Positions 31,894-40,168 are shown, counted from the stretch's first letter. The stretch: DNA of 43,800 nucleotides from an uncultured Collinsella sp. (GCA_900541245.1 UQIS01000018.1:1-43800), one strand, 5' to 3'. Program-made: numbers and translations. The notes: generated from the letters alone by a model not told the origin.

Positions 31894-34386
31894 ATGACCG
31901 CAACCGCCAGTCGAACCACCAACCGCAGACCCGAGCTCTTGGCCCCCGCCGGAGGCCCGGAGCCCTTTGCCGCCGCGCTCGCTGCCGGGGCAGACGCCAT
32001 CTACTGCGGCATGGGCAGCTTCAACGCCCGCCGCAAGGCAACCAACTTTACCGACGAGGCCTTTGAGCAGGCCTGCCGTGCCGCGCATCTAGCCGGGTCG
32101 CGCGTCTACGTCACGGTAAACATCGTCATCAAGCAGTCCGAGATGAGCGATGCGCTGCAACTCATCCATCGCTGCTCCACGCTGGGCGCCGATGCCTTCA
32201 TTATCCAGGACTGGGGTCTGTTCTTTGAGGTCAAGCGCGCCATGCCCGGCATCGAGACGCACATCTCGACCCAGGCGAACATCCATGACGACCGCGGAAC
32301 GCTTTGGTGCCGCGAGCAGGGCGCCGACCGCGTGACCCTCTCGCGCGAGCTCTCCATCGACGAGATCGCCGCTATCCACGACGCCGCACCCGATGTGGAC
32401 CTCGAGGTCTTTAGCCACGGTGCCATCTGCTTTTGCTACTCGGGTCTGTGCCTGCTGTCGAGCTTTGCCATGGCTGGTCGCTCGGCCAACCGCGGCATGT
32501 GCGCCCAGCCCTGCCGCCTACCCTACGAGCTAATTGACGAGAACGGCCGCTCGCTCTCCCCTGCCGGTCGCGAGCGCGCGCTGTGCCCGCGCGACACCAA
32601 CACATCGCAGCTTGTTCGCCGTCTGTATGACGCCGGTGCCGCATCGCTCAAGCTCGAGGGCCGCATGAAGGCCCCCGATTACGTGTATTCCATCGTCGAC
32701 GTGTACCGTCATCAGATTGATGACATGCTTGCCGATGTTTCGACCTCTAAGGATGAGGATGCCGCCCGCCAGCGACAGCTCAAGCGCTGCTTTAACCGCG
32801 ACTTTACGCACGCCTACCAAGACGGTACCTCGGGCGACGAGATGATGAGCTACGAGCGCTCCAACAACCGCGGCCAGATTGTGGGCACGGTGCTGGGCAG
32901 CCGCCTGGCCAACCGCGATGTACGCGGACTCAAGCCCGACGATCGCCGTCGCCGCGCCGCCATCGCCCGCATTGAGCTGTTTGAGCCCGTGGGCAAGGGC
33001 GACCTGCTGGAGCTTCGCCACGATAACGAGTTTGACCAGTTCCTGACCACCATTGCCGCCGATGATGCCGCTGCCGGCGATGTTATCGAGTGTCGCGTGC
33101 CCCGTAGCATGCCCGAGGGCTGCCGCGTGCGCGTGATTCGAAGCCAGCGCGCCATTGACGCCGCCGGCGCCGCGCTCAAGCGCGATGTGCTGCGCCGCCG
33201 CGCCGTAGACGTGTCCGTTGTGGCGCGTCTGGGCGAGCCGTTTGCCGTTACGCTCACCTGTTGCGACGATCCTTCGCTTACGGCCACGGCCACGGGCTTT
33301 ACCGTCGAGGCTGCCAAGACCCGCGCCGTCGAGGCATCCGATCTGGTTGAGCACGTCGGGCGCATGGGCTCCTCTCCCTTTGAGGCCGCAAGCTTTGACG
33401 TTTCGCTCGACGCCGGCTGCGGTATGGGCTTTTCCGCCGTGCACAAGGTGCGCGCCGCCGCTTGTAAGGCGCTGGAAGAGGCCATTCTGGCGCCGTACGA
33501 GGAGCGCGCGAAAACGCTCGAGATTCCGGTGCGCGACAAATGTACGCGCGCCATGCCCGAGCATTACCGCGATGAGCCGCAGATCTGCGCCACCGTCACC
33601 ACGCTCGAAGCCGCCGAGGCAGCTCGCGCCGAGGGCGCCACGCGCATCTACATGGCCACCGACGCGCTCAATGCGGCCGAGCTCTCCCCCGCCGATGCAT
33701 TTGAGCAGGGCATCGTACCCGTGCTCGACGAGGTCTGCCGCGCCGTTGACCACGTACGCGTCGACCCGTGGGTTGTTGCCGGCGCCACGGTCGCTATTGG
33801 CAACATCTCTGAGCTTGCCCTGGCCGCACAGGTTGGCGCCACGGCCGAGATTCGCTCTTGCCTGCCGGTGCACAACACGCCCTGCATGGAGGCGCTTACC
33901 GAGCGCGGAGCCGGTGCGTTTTGGCTCTCGCCCGAGATCACACTCGACGAGATTGTCTCGCTCGGCGCCGCCGCGCCCGCGGCTCTGGGCATCACCGTCT
34001 TTGGCCGCCCGCGCGTCATGACAAGCGAGCATTGCATTCTGCAGGTTGCCAACGGCTGTATCCACGATTGTGCCAACTGCCGCCTGCGTGCCCGCAAGCT
34101 CTCGCTCAAGAATATCGACGGCAAGATCATGCCGGTGCGTACCGACATCCACGGCCGCTCACGCCTGTACGACGCCCACCCCATCGACCTCACGCCGCAG
34201 GTACCGCAGTTGCTCGACGCCGGCGTCCGTCGTCTTATGGTCGACGGAACCCTGCTCGAGGCCGATGAGATTGGCCGTGCCGTCGCTCGCGTCCGTCGCG
34301 CCGTCGAGGCGGCTCAAGCCGGCCGCAAGCCCGCCGCCCGCCTGCGCGGCGCCACCTCGGGCTGCATGTTTGTGGGAATTAGCTAA
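31894..34386 (+). CDS. Peptidase U32 family protein, RlhA-like
   Basis: An 830-residue U32-family protein. The N-terminus has LLAPAGGPEPFAAALAAGADAIYCG, and the U32 signature appears as EVFSHGAICFCYSGLC (about 170-186) with its cysteines, followed by GMCAQPCRLPY. The middle part resembles the DUF3656 insert, and the C-terminal part has a CIHDCANCR cysteine group. This length and layout match E. coli RlhA (YdcP), which with iron-sulfur chemistry hydroxylates a 23S rRNA cytidine. Other U32 proteins act as collagenase-like proteins or in tRNA/ubiquinone hydroxylation, so the exact target is inferred. AAAGGCAGGA precedes the ATG. It is 15 bp from the pseudouridine synthase, so both may act on RNA. 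Confidence 0.85.
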   Translation: MTATASRTTNRRPELLAPAGGPEPFAAALAAGADAIYCGMGSFNARRKATNFTDEAFEQACRAAHLAGSRVYVTVNIVIKQSEMSDALQLIHRCSTLGADAFIIQDWGLFFEVKRAMPGIETHISTQANIHDDRGTLWCREQGADRVTLSRELSIDEIAAIHDAAPDVDLEVFSHGAICFCYSGLCLLSSFAMAGRSANRGMCAQPCRLPYELIDENGRSLSPAGRERALCPRDTNTSQLVRRLYDAGAASLKLEGRMKAPDYVYSIVDVYRHQIDDMLADVSTSKDEDAARQRQLKRCFNRDFTHAYQDGTSGDEMMSYERSNNRGQIVGTVLGSRLANRDVRGLKPDDRRRRAAIARIELFEPVGKGDLLELRHDNEFDQFLTTIAADDAAAGDVIECRVPRSMPEGCRVRVIRSQRAIDAAGAALKRDVLRRRAVDVSVVARLGEPFAVTLTCCDDPSLTATATGFTVEAAKTRAVEASDLVEHVGRMGSSPFEAASFDVSLDAGCGMGFSAVHKVRAAACKALEEAILAPYEERAKTLEIPVRDKCTRAMPEHYRDEPQICATVTTLEAAEAARAEGATRIYMATDALNAAELSPADAFEQGIVPVLDEVCRAVDHVRVDPWVVAGATVAIGNISELALAAQVGATAEIRSCLPVHNTPCMEALTERGAGAFWLSPEITLDEIVSLGAAAPAALGITVFGRPRVMTSEHCILQVANGCIHDCANCRLRARKLSLKNIDGKIMPVRTDIHGRSRLYDAHPIDLTPQVPQLLDAGVRRLMVDGTLLEADEIGRAVARVRRAVEAAQAGRKPAARLRGATSGCMFVGIS

Positions 34387-34401
34387 CCGAAAGGCTTACA
34401 C

Positions 34402-35061
34402 GTGAACGAAGAACCTCAAGTCCTCTACTGCGACGCCTGGCTCATGGCCATCGATAAGCCTGCCGGCATGATCGTCCACGGTGACGGCACCGGCGAGCGC
34501 ACACTTACCGACTACGCCAGCGACCTGCTGCTGGCGATGGGCGACGGCTTTGCCGCGACCGACATGCAACCGCTCAACCGCTTGGACCGCGACACCACCG
34601 GCGTGGTGTTGTTCTCGCTCGACAAGCAGACGCAGCCCGCTTTTGACCAGATGGTCATCGACCACGCATTCGAAAAGCACTATCTGGCGCTCGCCGAGGG
34701 CAAAATCGACTGGAACGAAAAGCTCATCGACAAGCCCATCGCCCGCGACCGTCACGACAGCCGCAAGATGCGCGTCGGCGCCAGCGGCAAGCCGTCTCAG
34801 ACGCGCGTCAAGGTGCTCAAGCGTCTTAAGAGTCGCCGTGGCCTGCCCACGCGCTCGTATATCGATGTCGAGTTGCTCACCGGCCGCAAGCACCAAATCC
34901 GCGTGCATCTGGCGAGCGAGCGTCATCCCCTGGTTGGCGACGACCTGTACGGAACGCCGCGCCCCTGTGGCCTGATGCTCCACGCCCACAGCGTGTCCTT
35001 TACGCATCCCGTAACCGGCGAGCACATCCACATCGAAGCCCCCTGCCCCTGGGAGCCCTAA
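34402..35061 (+). CDS. RluA-family pseudouridine synthase
   Basis: A 219-residue RluA/RluD-type enzyme. The catalytic motif is NRLDRDTTG with D62; LLTGRKHQIRVHLA and HPLVGDDLYG are the conserved later motifs. There is no S4 domain, so it is the short RluA form, isomerising uridine in rRNA or tRNA; the exact site cannot be told. It starts with GTG 34402 with AAAGG 8 bases upstream, 15 bp after the U32 gene, in one operon. A hairpin follows the stop directly. Confidence 0.9.
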   Translation: MNEEPQVLYCDAWLMAIDKPAGMIVHGDGTGERTLTDYASDLLLAMGDGFAATDMQPLNRLDRDTTGVVLFSLDKQTQPAFDQMVIDHAFEKHYLALAEGKIDWNEKLIDKPIARDRHDSRKMRVGASGKPSQTRVKVLKRLKSRRGLPTRSYIDVELLTGRKHQIRVHLASERHPLVGDDLYGTPRPCGLMLHAHSVSFTHPVTGEHIHIEAPCPWEP

Positions 35062-35100
35062 ACCACCACAATGGGGACAGGCACCTTTGTGGTGGTTTTG
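35061..35100 (+). terminator. Hairpin element A (ACCACCACAA arms), acts as terminator
   Basis: AACCACCACAA (35061-35071) pairs perfectly with TTGTGGTGGTT (35087-35097), followed by TT. The loop holds GGGGACAGGCACC. It abuts the pseudouridine synthase stop. An almost identical copy is at 35432-35470 and a hairpin with different arms but the same loop sequence at 35555 + 2000 (37555-37583), so it is also a repeat family. Confidence 0.7.
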
Positions 35101-35129
35101 CCGCAATGGCCCAGCCACAGTCCCAAAAC

Positions 35130-35347
35130 GTCTCGATCTGTAACAGTTAGAACCCATTTTCCGGTCTATTTGTTATAGATCGAGACATTCGAATCCCTCT
35201 CAAGGAAAAATCTCAATCTGTAACAATAACTCGGCAAAATCGGTCCCAGATGTTACAGATTGAGACAAAGGGACGGCGCGGCTCGGAAGTATCTCGATCT
35301 GTAACACCTAGCCCACTTTTAACGGTCCAGTTGTTACAGACTTAGAC
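35130..35347. repeat. Three-unit hairpin repeat (CTCGATCTGTAACA arms, about 80 bp period)
   Basis: Three units at 35130-35186, 35211-35267 and 35292-35347 have arms near TCTCGATCTGTAACA and TGTTACAGATCGAGA around a 25-base loop. Unit 2 is a perfect 15-bp stem; units 1 and 3 have one and several mismatches. Loops differ but each keeps CGGTC. No ORF fits. This fills most of the 430-bp gap 35062-35492. Confidence 0.8.
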
Positions 35348-35364
35348 AAAACCGGTAGACAACG

Positions 35365-35402
35365 AAAGCGGCAACGTCCGTGATGGACGTTGCCGCTTTT
35401 CT
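35365..35402 (+). terminator. Strong rho-independent terminator
   Basis: AAAGCGGCAACGTCC and GGACGTTGCCGCTTT form a perfect 15-bp stem with a 5-base loop followed by TTCTATT. It lies 300 bp after the nearest rightward gene, so the three-unit repeat before it may itself be transcribed. Confidence 0.75.
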
Positions 35403-35431
35403 ATTGAGAAAACTACTCGGTTTCCGTTGCT

Positions 35432-35470
35432 AACCACCACAATGGGGACAGGCCCCTTTGTGGTGGTTTT
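35432..35470. repeat. Hairpin element A, second copy
   Basis: Copy of the element at 35061-35100 with the same 11-bp arms (35432-35442 and 35458-35468) and one loop change. It lies 22 bp past the DeoR stop. In the leftward direction no T-run follows the stem, so terminator strength is doubtful. Confidence 0.7.
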
Positions 35471-35492
35471 GGCCTTAGCCCGTCCCCTGCTG

Positions 35493-36239
35493 TTAGACCG
35501 TGATGACGTTGTCCATTGCCCGGTACTTGGCGGGGACATCGCCTGCGGTAATAATCGTTGCGTCACGGAAGTCCGCGAACTTGACGGGTGCCACCATGCC
35601 AAATTTGCTGGCGTCCGAGATTACGAAGCGTTTGGCGGTATGGCGCATCGAGATACGCTTGACCTGCGCTTCCTCGATATCGGGCGTCGTAAAGCCCTGC
35701 TCGGCGGCAATGCCGTTAGAACCCCAAAAGCCGCAGTTAAAGTTGTAGCGGTCTAGGGTTGCCAGAGCATCGGGGCCAACGAGCGCCTCGGTCTCGGGTT
35801 TAAGCTCGCCGCCCAGCACCACGGTGCGCATGCCGCGCACAGCGAGATGCTGAGCATGGAGCACGGAATCAGTCACATAGGTGACCGATTCGAGATGCGG
35901 AAGATGCTCGATGAGTCTGAGCGTTGTCGAACCCGAATCGATGTACACAAAGCTCTCGGGCTCCACGAGCGCCGCGGCGCGGGCGCAGATACGCTCCTTG
36001 TCGTCGTTATGGAGATCACTGCGCTCACTGATCGTTAGGTCGCGCGTCACGTGCGCGCGCTCAAGACTTGTCGCGCCACCGTGCACCTTGGCGATGCGGT
36101 GCGCTCGGTCGAGCGTCTGTAGGTCGCGTCGAATGGTAGAGGCCGTCACGCCCAGGGCATCGGCAAGCTCGGGCACCGTTACCGAGCCAGCCTGCTGCAC
36201 CATCGACACAATCGCGTTGAGCCTATCTTCCGCAAGCAT
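35493..36239 (-). CDS. DeoR-family transcriptional regulator
   Basis: A 248-residue DeoR/GlpR-type regulator. The N-terminal winged helix is VTVPELADALGVTASTIRRDLQTLD (20-44). The C-terminal sugar-phosphate-sensor domain has YIDSGSTTLRLIEHL, VVLGGELKPETEALVGP and FVISDASKFG. Such proteins usually repress a neighbouring sugar-metabolism gene until a phosphosugar binds. It is 3 bp behind the oxidoreductase, whose stop lies within the GAGGAGG ribosome site, so the two are translationally coupled. It most likely controls this operon through the phased motif region at 37387-37500. Confidence 0.92.
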   Translation of the reverse strand: MLAEDRLNAIVSMVQQAGSVTVPELADALGVTASTIRRDLQTLDRAHRIAKVHGGATSLERAHVTRDLTISERSDLHNDDKERICARAAALVEPESFVYIDSGSTTLRLIEHLPHLESVTYVTDSVLHAQHLAVRGMRTVVLGGELKPETEALVGPDALATLDRYNFNCGFWGSNGIAAEQGFTTPDIEEAQVKRISMRHTAKRFVISDASKFGMVAPVKFADFRDATIITAGDVPAKYRAMDNVITV

Positions 36240-36242
36240 CGC

Positions 36243-37322
36243 TTACTCCTCCTCGGGGTACACGACTCCCCAATCGGCGCGAAGCTTGGTCATCAGCTCC
36301 ATAACATCAGAAGCATAGCCCAGAAGCTCGCACTTCGAATCATCGCCGGCAACGGCCTTCTCCAGGTCGGCCATCTCGTAGCACAGAGCGTATGCCTCGG
36401 TGCCAGCGTGGACCTCCTCACGGCGACCGTCCGCAGTCCATACGATGGTCGCGTGATCGGCGCGCGGATAATCGTTGACCTCGATATAGCACTTGTCGAA
36501 GCTAATGACCGAACGCTTGGGCTGCTTGGAGTGGAGCGTAAGGCTCACCACGCCCAGCTGCTGCTCGGCGTTTCGGCAGACAATGCCGCCCGCAACGTCG
36601 ACACCGGTCTCACAGGTGTTGCCCAGCGAGACAACCTCAGCGGGCTGGCTCGCCATAAAGAGGCGCATAACGGAGAGCGCATACACGCCAATATCGAGCA
36701 TGGCGCCGCCGGCGAGACTACGGTTGTAGAACCGGTTGGTCAGGTCCCCGTACTCCTTATAGCTGCCAAAGTTGAGCTGGGCGAGGTTCATGCGACCAAA
36801 GTCGCCCGCATCCATGCGGCGGCGCAGCTCCTGATACAGCGGCATGTGAAGCACCGTGGTGGCGTCCATAAGGACGACGTTGTGCTCGTCGGCGATGGCA
36901 CGCGCCTCGTCGAGCTCGGCGGAGTTGAGGGTAATGGCCTTCTCGCAAAGCACGTGCTTGCCAGCTGACAGAGCGGCGCGCAGGTAGGTGATATGCGTGT
37001 TGTGCGGCGTGGTGACATAGACCGCGTCAATGTTCGGATCGGCGTAGAGGTCCTCGACCGTTTCATAGACCTTCTCAACGCCATACTGCTCTGCAAAAGC
37101 TTGAGCCTTGGACAGAGTGCGATTGGCAACGCCCGCAAGCTTGCGGCCGGCAAGAGCGAGAGACTGGGCCATCTGGTTGGCGATAACGCCGCACCCGATC
37201 ACAGCCCAACGAAGCTCGGGAGCCGTAAAAATATCGTCGGGGAACGGCTGATCCTGGACCGAGGCGAATGCCGCCTTAGCGGCTGCTTCGGCGTCGAGCG
37301 GAGCCTGTTTGGAATCTGCCAT
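36243..37322 (-). CDS. Gfo/Idh/MocA family oxidoreductase
   Basis: A 359-residue NAD(P)-dependent sugar oxidoreductase. The Rossmann loop is AVIGCGVIANQMAQSLA (40-56). VLCEKAITLN is the family's EKP-type motif with Ala in place of Pro, and GGAMLDIGVYALSV carries the catalytic D-x-G-x-Y segment. It has a 35-residue N-terminal extension before the Rossmann fold. Likely substrates are inositol or a sugar/dihydrodiol; the sequence does not decide. AGGAGG lies close before the ATG. It is the first gene of a two-gene operon with the DeoR regulator. Confidence 0.9.
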   Translation of the reverse strand: MADSKQAPLDAEAAAKAAFASVQDQPFPDDIFTAPELRWAVIGCGVIANQMAQSLALAGRKLAGVANRTLSKAQAFAEQYGVEKVYETVEDLYADPNIDAVYVTTPHNTHITYLRAALSAGKHVLCEKAITLNSAELDEARAIADEHNVVLMDATTVLHMPLYQELRRRMDAGDFGRMNLAQLNFGSYKEYGDLTNRFYNRSLAGGAMLDIGVYALSVMRLFMASQPAEVVSLGNTCETGVDVAGGIVCRNAEQQLGVVSLTLHSKQPKRSVISFDKCYIEVNDYPRADHATIVWTADGRREEVHAGTEAYALCYEMADLEKAVAGDDSKCELLGYASDVMELMTKLRADWGVVYPEEE

Positions 37323-37386
37323 GATGTGCCTCCTAAGTCATCGGAAGTCCTTCATTTCTAACAACCCTATATTCGCACAAACACGC

Positions 37387-37500
37387 GCGTCTGTGCGCGT
37401 TTTTGCGTATCTCACCGCTAAACGGTCATTATTGCCCCGTAAACGGCGCATATATACGCATAGGTGCGTAATTAAACGCAATCTAACGCGCATAAACGCG
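37387..37500. promoter_or_regulatory. Helically phased ACGC/GCGT motif cluster
   Basis: ACGC occurs at 37456, 37476, 37486 and 37496 with the reverse GCGT at 37466, all on a 10-bp grid. TACGCA-N4-TGCGTA (37455-37470) is a perfect inverted repeat. Further GCGT motifs lie at 37387, 37397 and 37405. The cluster occupies the promoter region of the oxidoreductase-deoR operon. DeoR-type proteins often bind repeated short motifs, so this is a good operator candidate. Confidence 0.55.
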
Positions 37501-37554
37501 CACACAAGCAATTTATACAGCACGACCCGCTCATTTATGCTTACCCAGTTAGGG

Positions 37555-37583
37555 TACTCATTTAAGTCTGTCCCCAATGAGTA
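37555..37583. repeat. Hairpin with GTCTGTCCCC loop
   Basis: TACTCATT (37555-37562) pairs with AATGAGTA (37576-37583). The loop carries TCTGTCCCC, the complement of the GGGGACAG loop of hairpin element A at 35061 and 35432, although the arms differ completely. Confidence 0.5.
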
Positions 37584-37590
37584 GGGATAG

Positions 37591-37625
37591 AAAAAGGCCC
37601 GGGTGCCTTGGCATCCGGGCCTTTG
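37591..37625 (-). terminator. Strong terminator after rplX
   Basis: Read leftward, GGCCCGGATGCC pairs with GGCACCCGGGCC (one G-T pair) and is followed by TTTTTC. It lies 26 bp past the rplX stop and marks a true end of the ribosomal protein operon here. Confidence 0.85.
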
Positions 37626-37650
37626 CTAGCAACTTGATGTTGCGGGCAGC

Positions 37651-37956
37651 TTAGAACTTGTGGCCGCACTTCTTGCAGACGCGCAGCTTGTTCTTGCCGT
37701 CCTTCTCGTGACCGACGCGGGTAACCTTACCGCACTCGGGGCAAACGAGATTGACGTTGGAGGCGTCGATGGGAGCCTCCTGCGAAACGATGCCGCCCTG
37801 CTGGTTGGCAGCGTTGGGCTTGACGGCCTTCTTGACGACCGAAACGCCCTCGACAACGACCTTGTTCTCGGCGGGGAGAGCACGCAGGATAACGCCCTGC
37901 TTGCCGCGATCCTTACCAGAGAGAACCTGGACCTTATCGCCCTTCTTGATATACAT
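37651..37956 (-). CDS. rplX: Ribosomal protein L24
   Basis: A 101-residue large-subunit assembly protein. The KOW motif is KKGDKVQVLSGKDRGKQG (4-21), and a C-terminal zinc ribbon has CPECG and CKKCG. GGGGAG precedes the ATG. It is last in the operon: a terminator follows rather than rplE, which is the usual next gene. Confidence 0.97.
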   Translation of the reverse strand: MYIKKGDKVQVLSGKDRGKQGVILRALPAENKVVVEGVSVVKKAVKPNAANQQGGIVSQEAPIDASNVNLVCPECGKVTRVGHEKDGKNKLRVCKKCGHKF

Positions 37957-37969
37957 ATATCTCCCCTAA

Positions 37970-38338
37970 CTACAGGGTCTCGGGAGCGAGCGAGACGATC
38001 TTCATGTACTTCTTGTCACGAAGCTCGCGAGCGACGGGCCCGAAGATACGGGTGCCGACGGGCGAACCATCGTTGTTGATGACAACGCAAGCGTTCTCAT
38101 CAAAGCGAATGTAGGAGCCATCCTTGCGGCGGATCTCCTTAACGGTGCGAACGACGACGCAACGGACAACGTCCTTCTTTTTGACGTTGGCGCCAGGGGT
38201 AGCCTCCTGGACAGCACCGATGAACACATCGCCGATGCCTGCATAACGACGCTTGGAACCGCCAAGCACCTTGATGCAGCGAATCTTGCGAGCGCCGGAG
38301 TTGTCGGCGACGTTCAGCATGGTTTGCATCTGAATCAT
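37970..38338 (-). CDS. rplN: Ribosomal protein L14
   Basis: A 122-residue protein with the family hallmarks MIQMQTMLNVADNSGARKI, GDVFIGAVQEATPG and a FGPVARELRDKKYMKI end. It sits at the subunit interface of the 50S particle. GGAGGAAC precedes the ATG. It is 13 bp before rplX and 118 bp after rpsQ, the longest gap in the operon apart from the one before rplB. Confidence 0.98.
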   Translation of the reverse strand: MIQMQTMLNVADNSGARKIRCIKVLGGSKRRYAGIGDVFIGAVQEATPGANVKKKDVVRCVVVRTVKEIRRKDGSYIRFDENACVVINNDGSPVGTRIFGPVARELRDKKYMKIVSLAPETL

Positions 38339-38363
38339 GGTAGATGTTCCTCCGAACTAAGAA

Positions 38364-38454
38364 CCGAAGAGAGGTGCGCAGCCTTTATACGGCCCGTGGT
38401 ATGCAAGCCAGGCATACGCACATCTTCGGAAACGTACAAGTCGTAAGAGCGACT
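38364..38454 (-). other. Structured spacer between rpsQ and rplN
   Basis: CCGAAGA (38364-38370) pairs with TCTTCGG (38423-38429), enclosing GTGCG/CGCAC and GTATGC/GCATAC (38399-38417) stems. A second hairpin, AGTCG/CGACT, lies at 38439-38454. The spacer is long for this operon and could be a regulatory or processing structure. Confidence 0.45.
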
Positions 38455-38456
38455 GC

Positions 38457-38717
38457 TTATTTAGCGCGCTCGACGACCTCGATGAGGCGCCAACGCTTCA
38501 TCTTGGACATAGGACGGGTCTCCATAACGCGGACGGTATCGCCCACGCCAGCCGTGCACTCCTCGTCGTGAGCGTGCAGCTTCTTGGAGCTGGTCATCAT
38601 CTTGCCGTACTTGGGGTGACGCTTGCGCTCGGTGATGGTGACAACAATGGTCTTGGCACCGGAGACGGAGGTAACGACACCCGTACGGACCTTACGCGAG
38701 TTACGCGAATCAGTCAT
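38457..38717 (-). CDS. rpsQ: Ribosomal protein S17
   Basis: An 86-residue 30S protein with RTGVVTSVSGAKTIVVTI, then KYGKMMTSSKKLHAHDE and RPMSKMKRWRL, all standard for S17. It is 16 bp behind rpmC and leads into the structured spacer before rplN. Confidence 0.98.
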   Translation of the reverse strand: MTDSRNSRKVRTGVVTSVSGAKTIVVTITERKRHPKYGKMMTSSKKLHAHDEECTAGVGDTVRVMETRPMSKMKRWRLIEVVERAK

Positions 38718-38733
38718 GTTCTCTCCTTAGGTC

Positions 38734-38949
38734 CTACTCGGCGACAGCGGACTTCTCCGCTGCGATCTCGCGGGCGCGCTGCTCCGTGAGGACGCGAGCG
38801 ATGTCCTTCTTCACGGTGTTGACGCGAGCGGTGTTGTCCAGCTGGCTGGTGGCCATCTGGAAACGAAGGTTAAAGAGCTCGGCGCGCATTTCCTTCAGCT
38901 TCTCAACGAGCTGAGCGTCCGAGAGCTCACGAATCTCTGCGGGCTTCAT
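38734..38949 (-). CDS. rpmC: Ribosomal protein L29
   Basis: A 71-residue helical 50S protein near the exit tunnel, recognised by IRELSDAQLVEKLKEMRAEL and LFNLRFQMATSQL. Its ATG overlaps the rplP stop by one base, implying translational coupling. Confidence 0.97.
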   Translation of the reverse strand: MKPAEIRELSDAQLVEKLKEMRAELFNLRFQMATSQLDNTARVNTVKKDIARVLTEQRAREIAAEKSAVAE

Positions 38950-39452
38950 TAGTTCTCCTCCTTGGCGGCGGCGGCGTCCTCAGCAGCCCACTTGGCCTCG
39001 AGAGCGGCCTCCTCAGCCATCTCCTTCTCGATGCGCTGCTCAGCGTTCTTGGCAGCAACAATCTTGGTCTTGATGGGAAGCTTGTGCTGTGCAAGACGCA
39101 GAGCCTCGCGAGCGACCTCCTCGGGCACGCCCTTGACCTCGAACATGATGCGGCCGGGCTTGACGACGGCTACCCACTCCTCGGGGTTACCCTTACCAGA
39201 GCCCATGCGAGTCTCGGCAGGCTTCTTGGTGATGGGCTTATCGGGGAAGATCGTGATGTAGACACGACCGCCACGCTTCATGTAGCGGGTCATGGCAATA
39301 CGAGCGGCCTCGATCTGACGGTTGGTGATCCAATGGGCCTCGAGAGCCTGGATACCAAACTCGCCGAAATGCAGCTCGGTATTACCCTTGGCCTGGCCCT
39401 TCATGGAGCCACGCTGCACCTTGCGGTGAAGAATACGCTTAGGGGCAAGCAC
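38949..39452 (-). CDS. rplP: Ribosomal protein L16
   Basis: A 167-residue protein. The first 140 residues are standard L16 (LAPKRILHRKVQRGSMKG, WITNRQIEAARIAMTRYMKR, PAETRMGSGKG). The last 27 residues form an Ala/Glu-rich tail (EEAALEAKWAAEDAAAAK) that many L16 proteins lack. The start is GTG at 39452, overlapping the rpsC stop by one base (TAGTG), with GGAGGGG upstream. Confidence 0.97.
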   Translation of the reverse strand: MLAPKRILHRKVQRGSMKGQAKGNTELHFGEFGIQALEAHWITNRQIEAARIAMTRYMKRGGRVYITIFPDKPITKKPAETRMGSGKGNPEEWVAVVKPGRIMFEVKGVPEEVAREALRLAQHKLPIKTKIVAAKNAEQRIEKEMAEEAALEAKWAAEDAAAAKEEN

Positions 39453-40162
39453 TACTGACCCCTCCTCTCGGAGTTACGACGACGAGGACGGGAAGAGCCC
39501 TCGAGTGCAGGGTTGGGAACAGGCTGGCCCGGGAGCTTCTCGCCCAGGTAGATCCAGACCTTCACGCCGCAAGCGCCCATGGTGGTGCTGGCGACAGCCG
39601 TGCCGTAGTCGATCTTGGCACGGAGGGTGTGCAGAGGCACGCGACCCTCGCGGTACCACTCACGACGGCCCATCTCGGCGCCGCCGAGACGACCGGAGCA
39701 CTGGATACGGATGCCCTTAGCGCCGGCCTTGCGGGCGGACTGGACAGCCTTGCGCATAGCGCGACGGAAGGCAACGCGGCCCTCGAGCTGCTCGGCGATA
39801 GACTGAGCAACGAGGTTGGCGTCGAGCTCGGGGCGCTTGATCTCGACAACGTCGACGGAGAGCTGGCCCTTGGAGACGCCAGCGACCTTCTCGAGCTCGG
39901 TGCGGAGGGTATCGATCTCGGCACCCTTCTTACCGATGACAACGCCGGGGCGAGCGGTGAGGATGATGACCTTCACCTTGTCGCCAGCGCGCTCGATCTC
40001 GACGCGGGAGACAGCTGCGCGGGAAAGACGCTTCTCGAGGTACTTGCGGATCTCGAGATCGTTACCGAGGATCTTAGCGTAATCCTTCTCTGCGAACCAG
40101 CGGGAGCGCCAGTTCTCGGTGATGCCAAGACGGAAGCCGGTGGGGTAGACTTTCTGACCCAT
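39452..40162 (-). CDS. rpsC: Ribosomal protein S3
   Basis: A 236-residue 30S protein at the mRNA entry. It has the N-terminal MGQKVYPTGFRLGI, a KH domain with VVIGKKGAEID and the C-terminal CSGRLGGAEMGRREWYREG. The tail is basic and Arg-rich. It lies 6 bp after rplV. Confidence 0.98.
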   Translation of the reverse strand: MGQKVYPTGFRLGITENWRSRWFAEKDYAKILGNDLEIRKYLEKRLSRAAVSRVEIERAGDKVKVIILTARPGVVIGKKGAEIDTLRTELEKVAGVSKGQLSVDVVEIKRPELDANLVAQSIAEQLEGRVAFRRAMRKAVQSARKAGAKGIRIQCSGRLGGAEMGRREWYREGRVPLHTLRAKIDYGTAVASTTMGACGVKVWIYLGEKLPGQPVPNPALEGSSRPRRRNSERRGQ

Positions 40163-40168
40163 ACAGCT

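Noticed and set aside
32530..34152. A 540-codon minus-strand frame opposite the U32 gene
   Set aside because: No domain is recognisable and it lies antisense to a clear U32 protein with signature cysteines.
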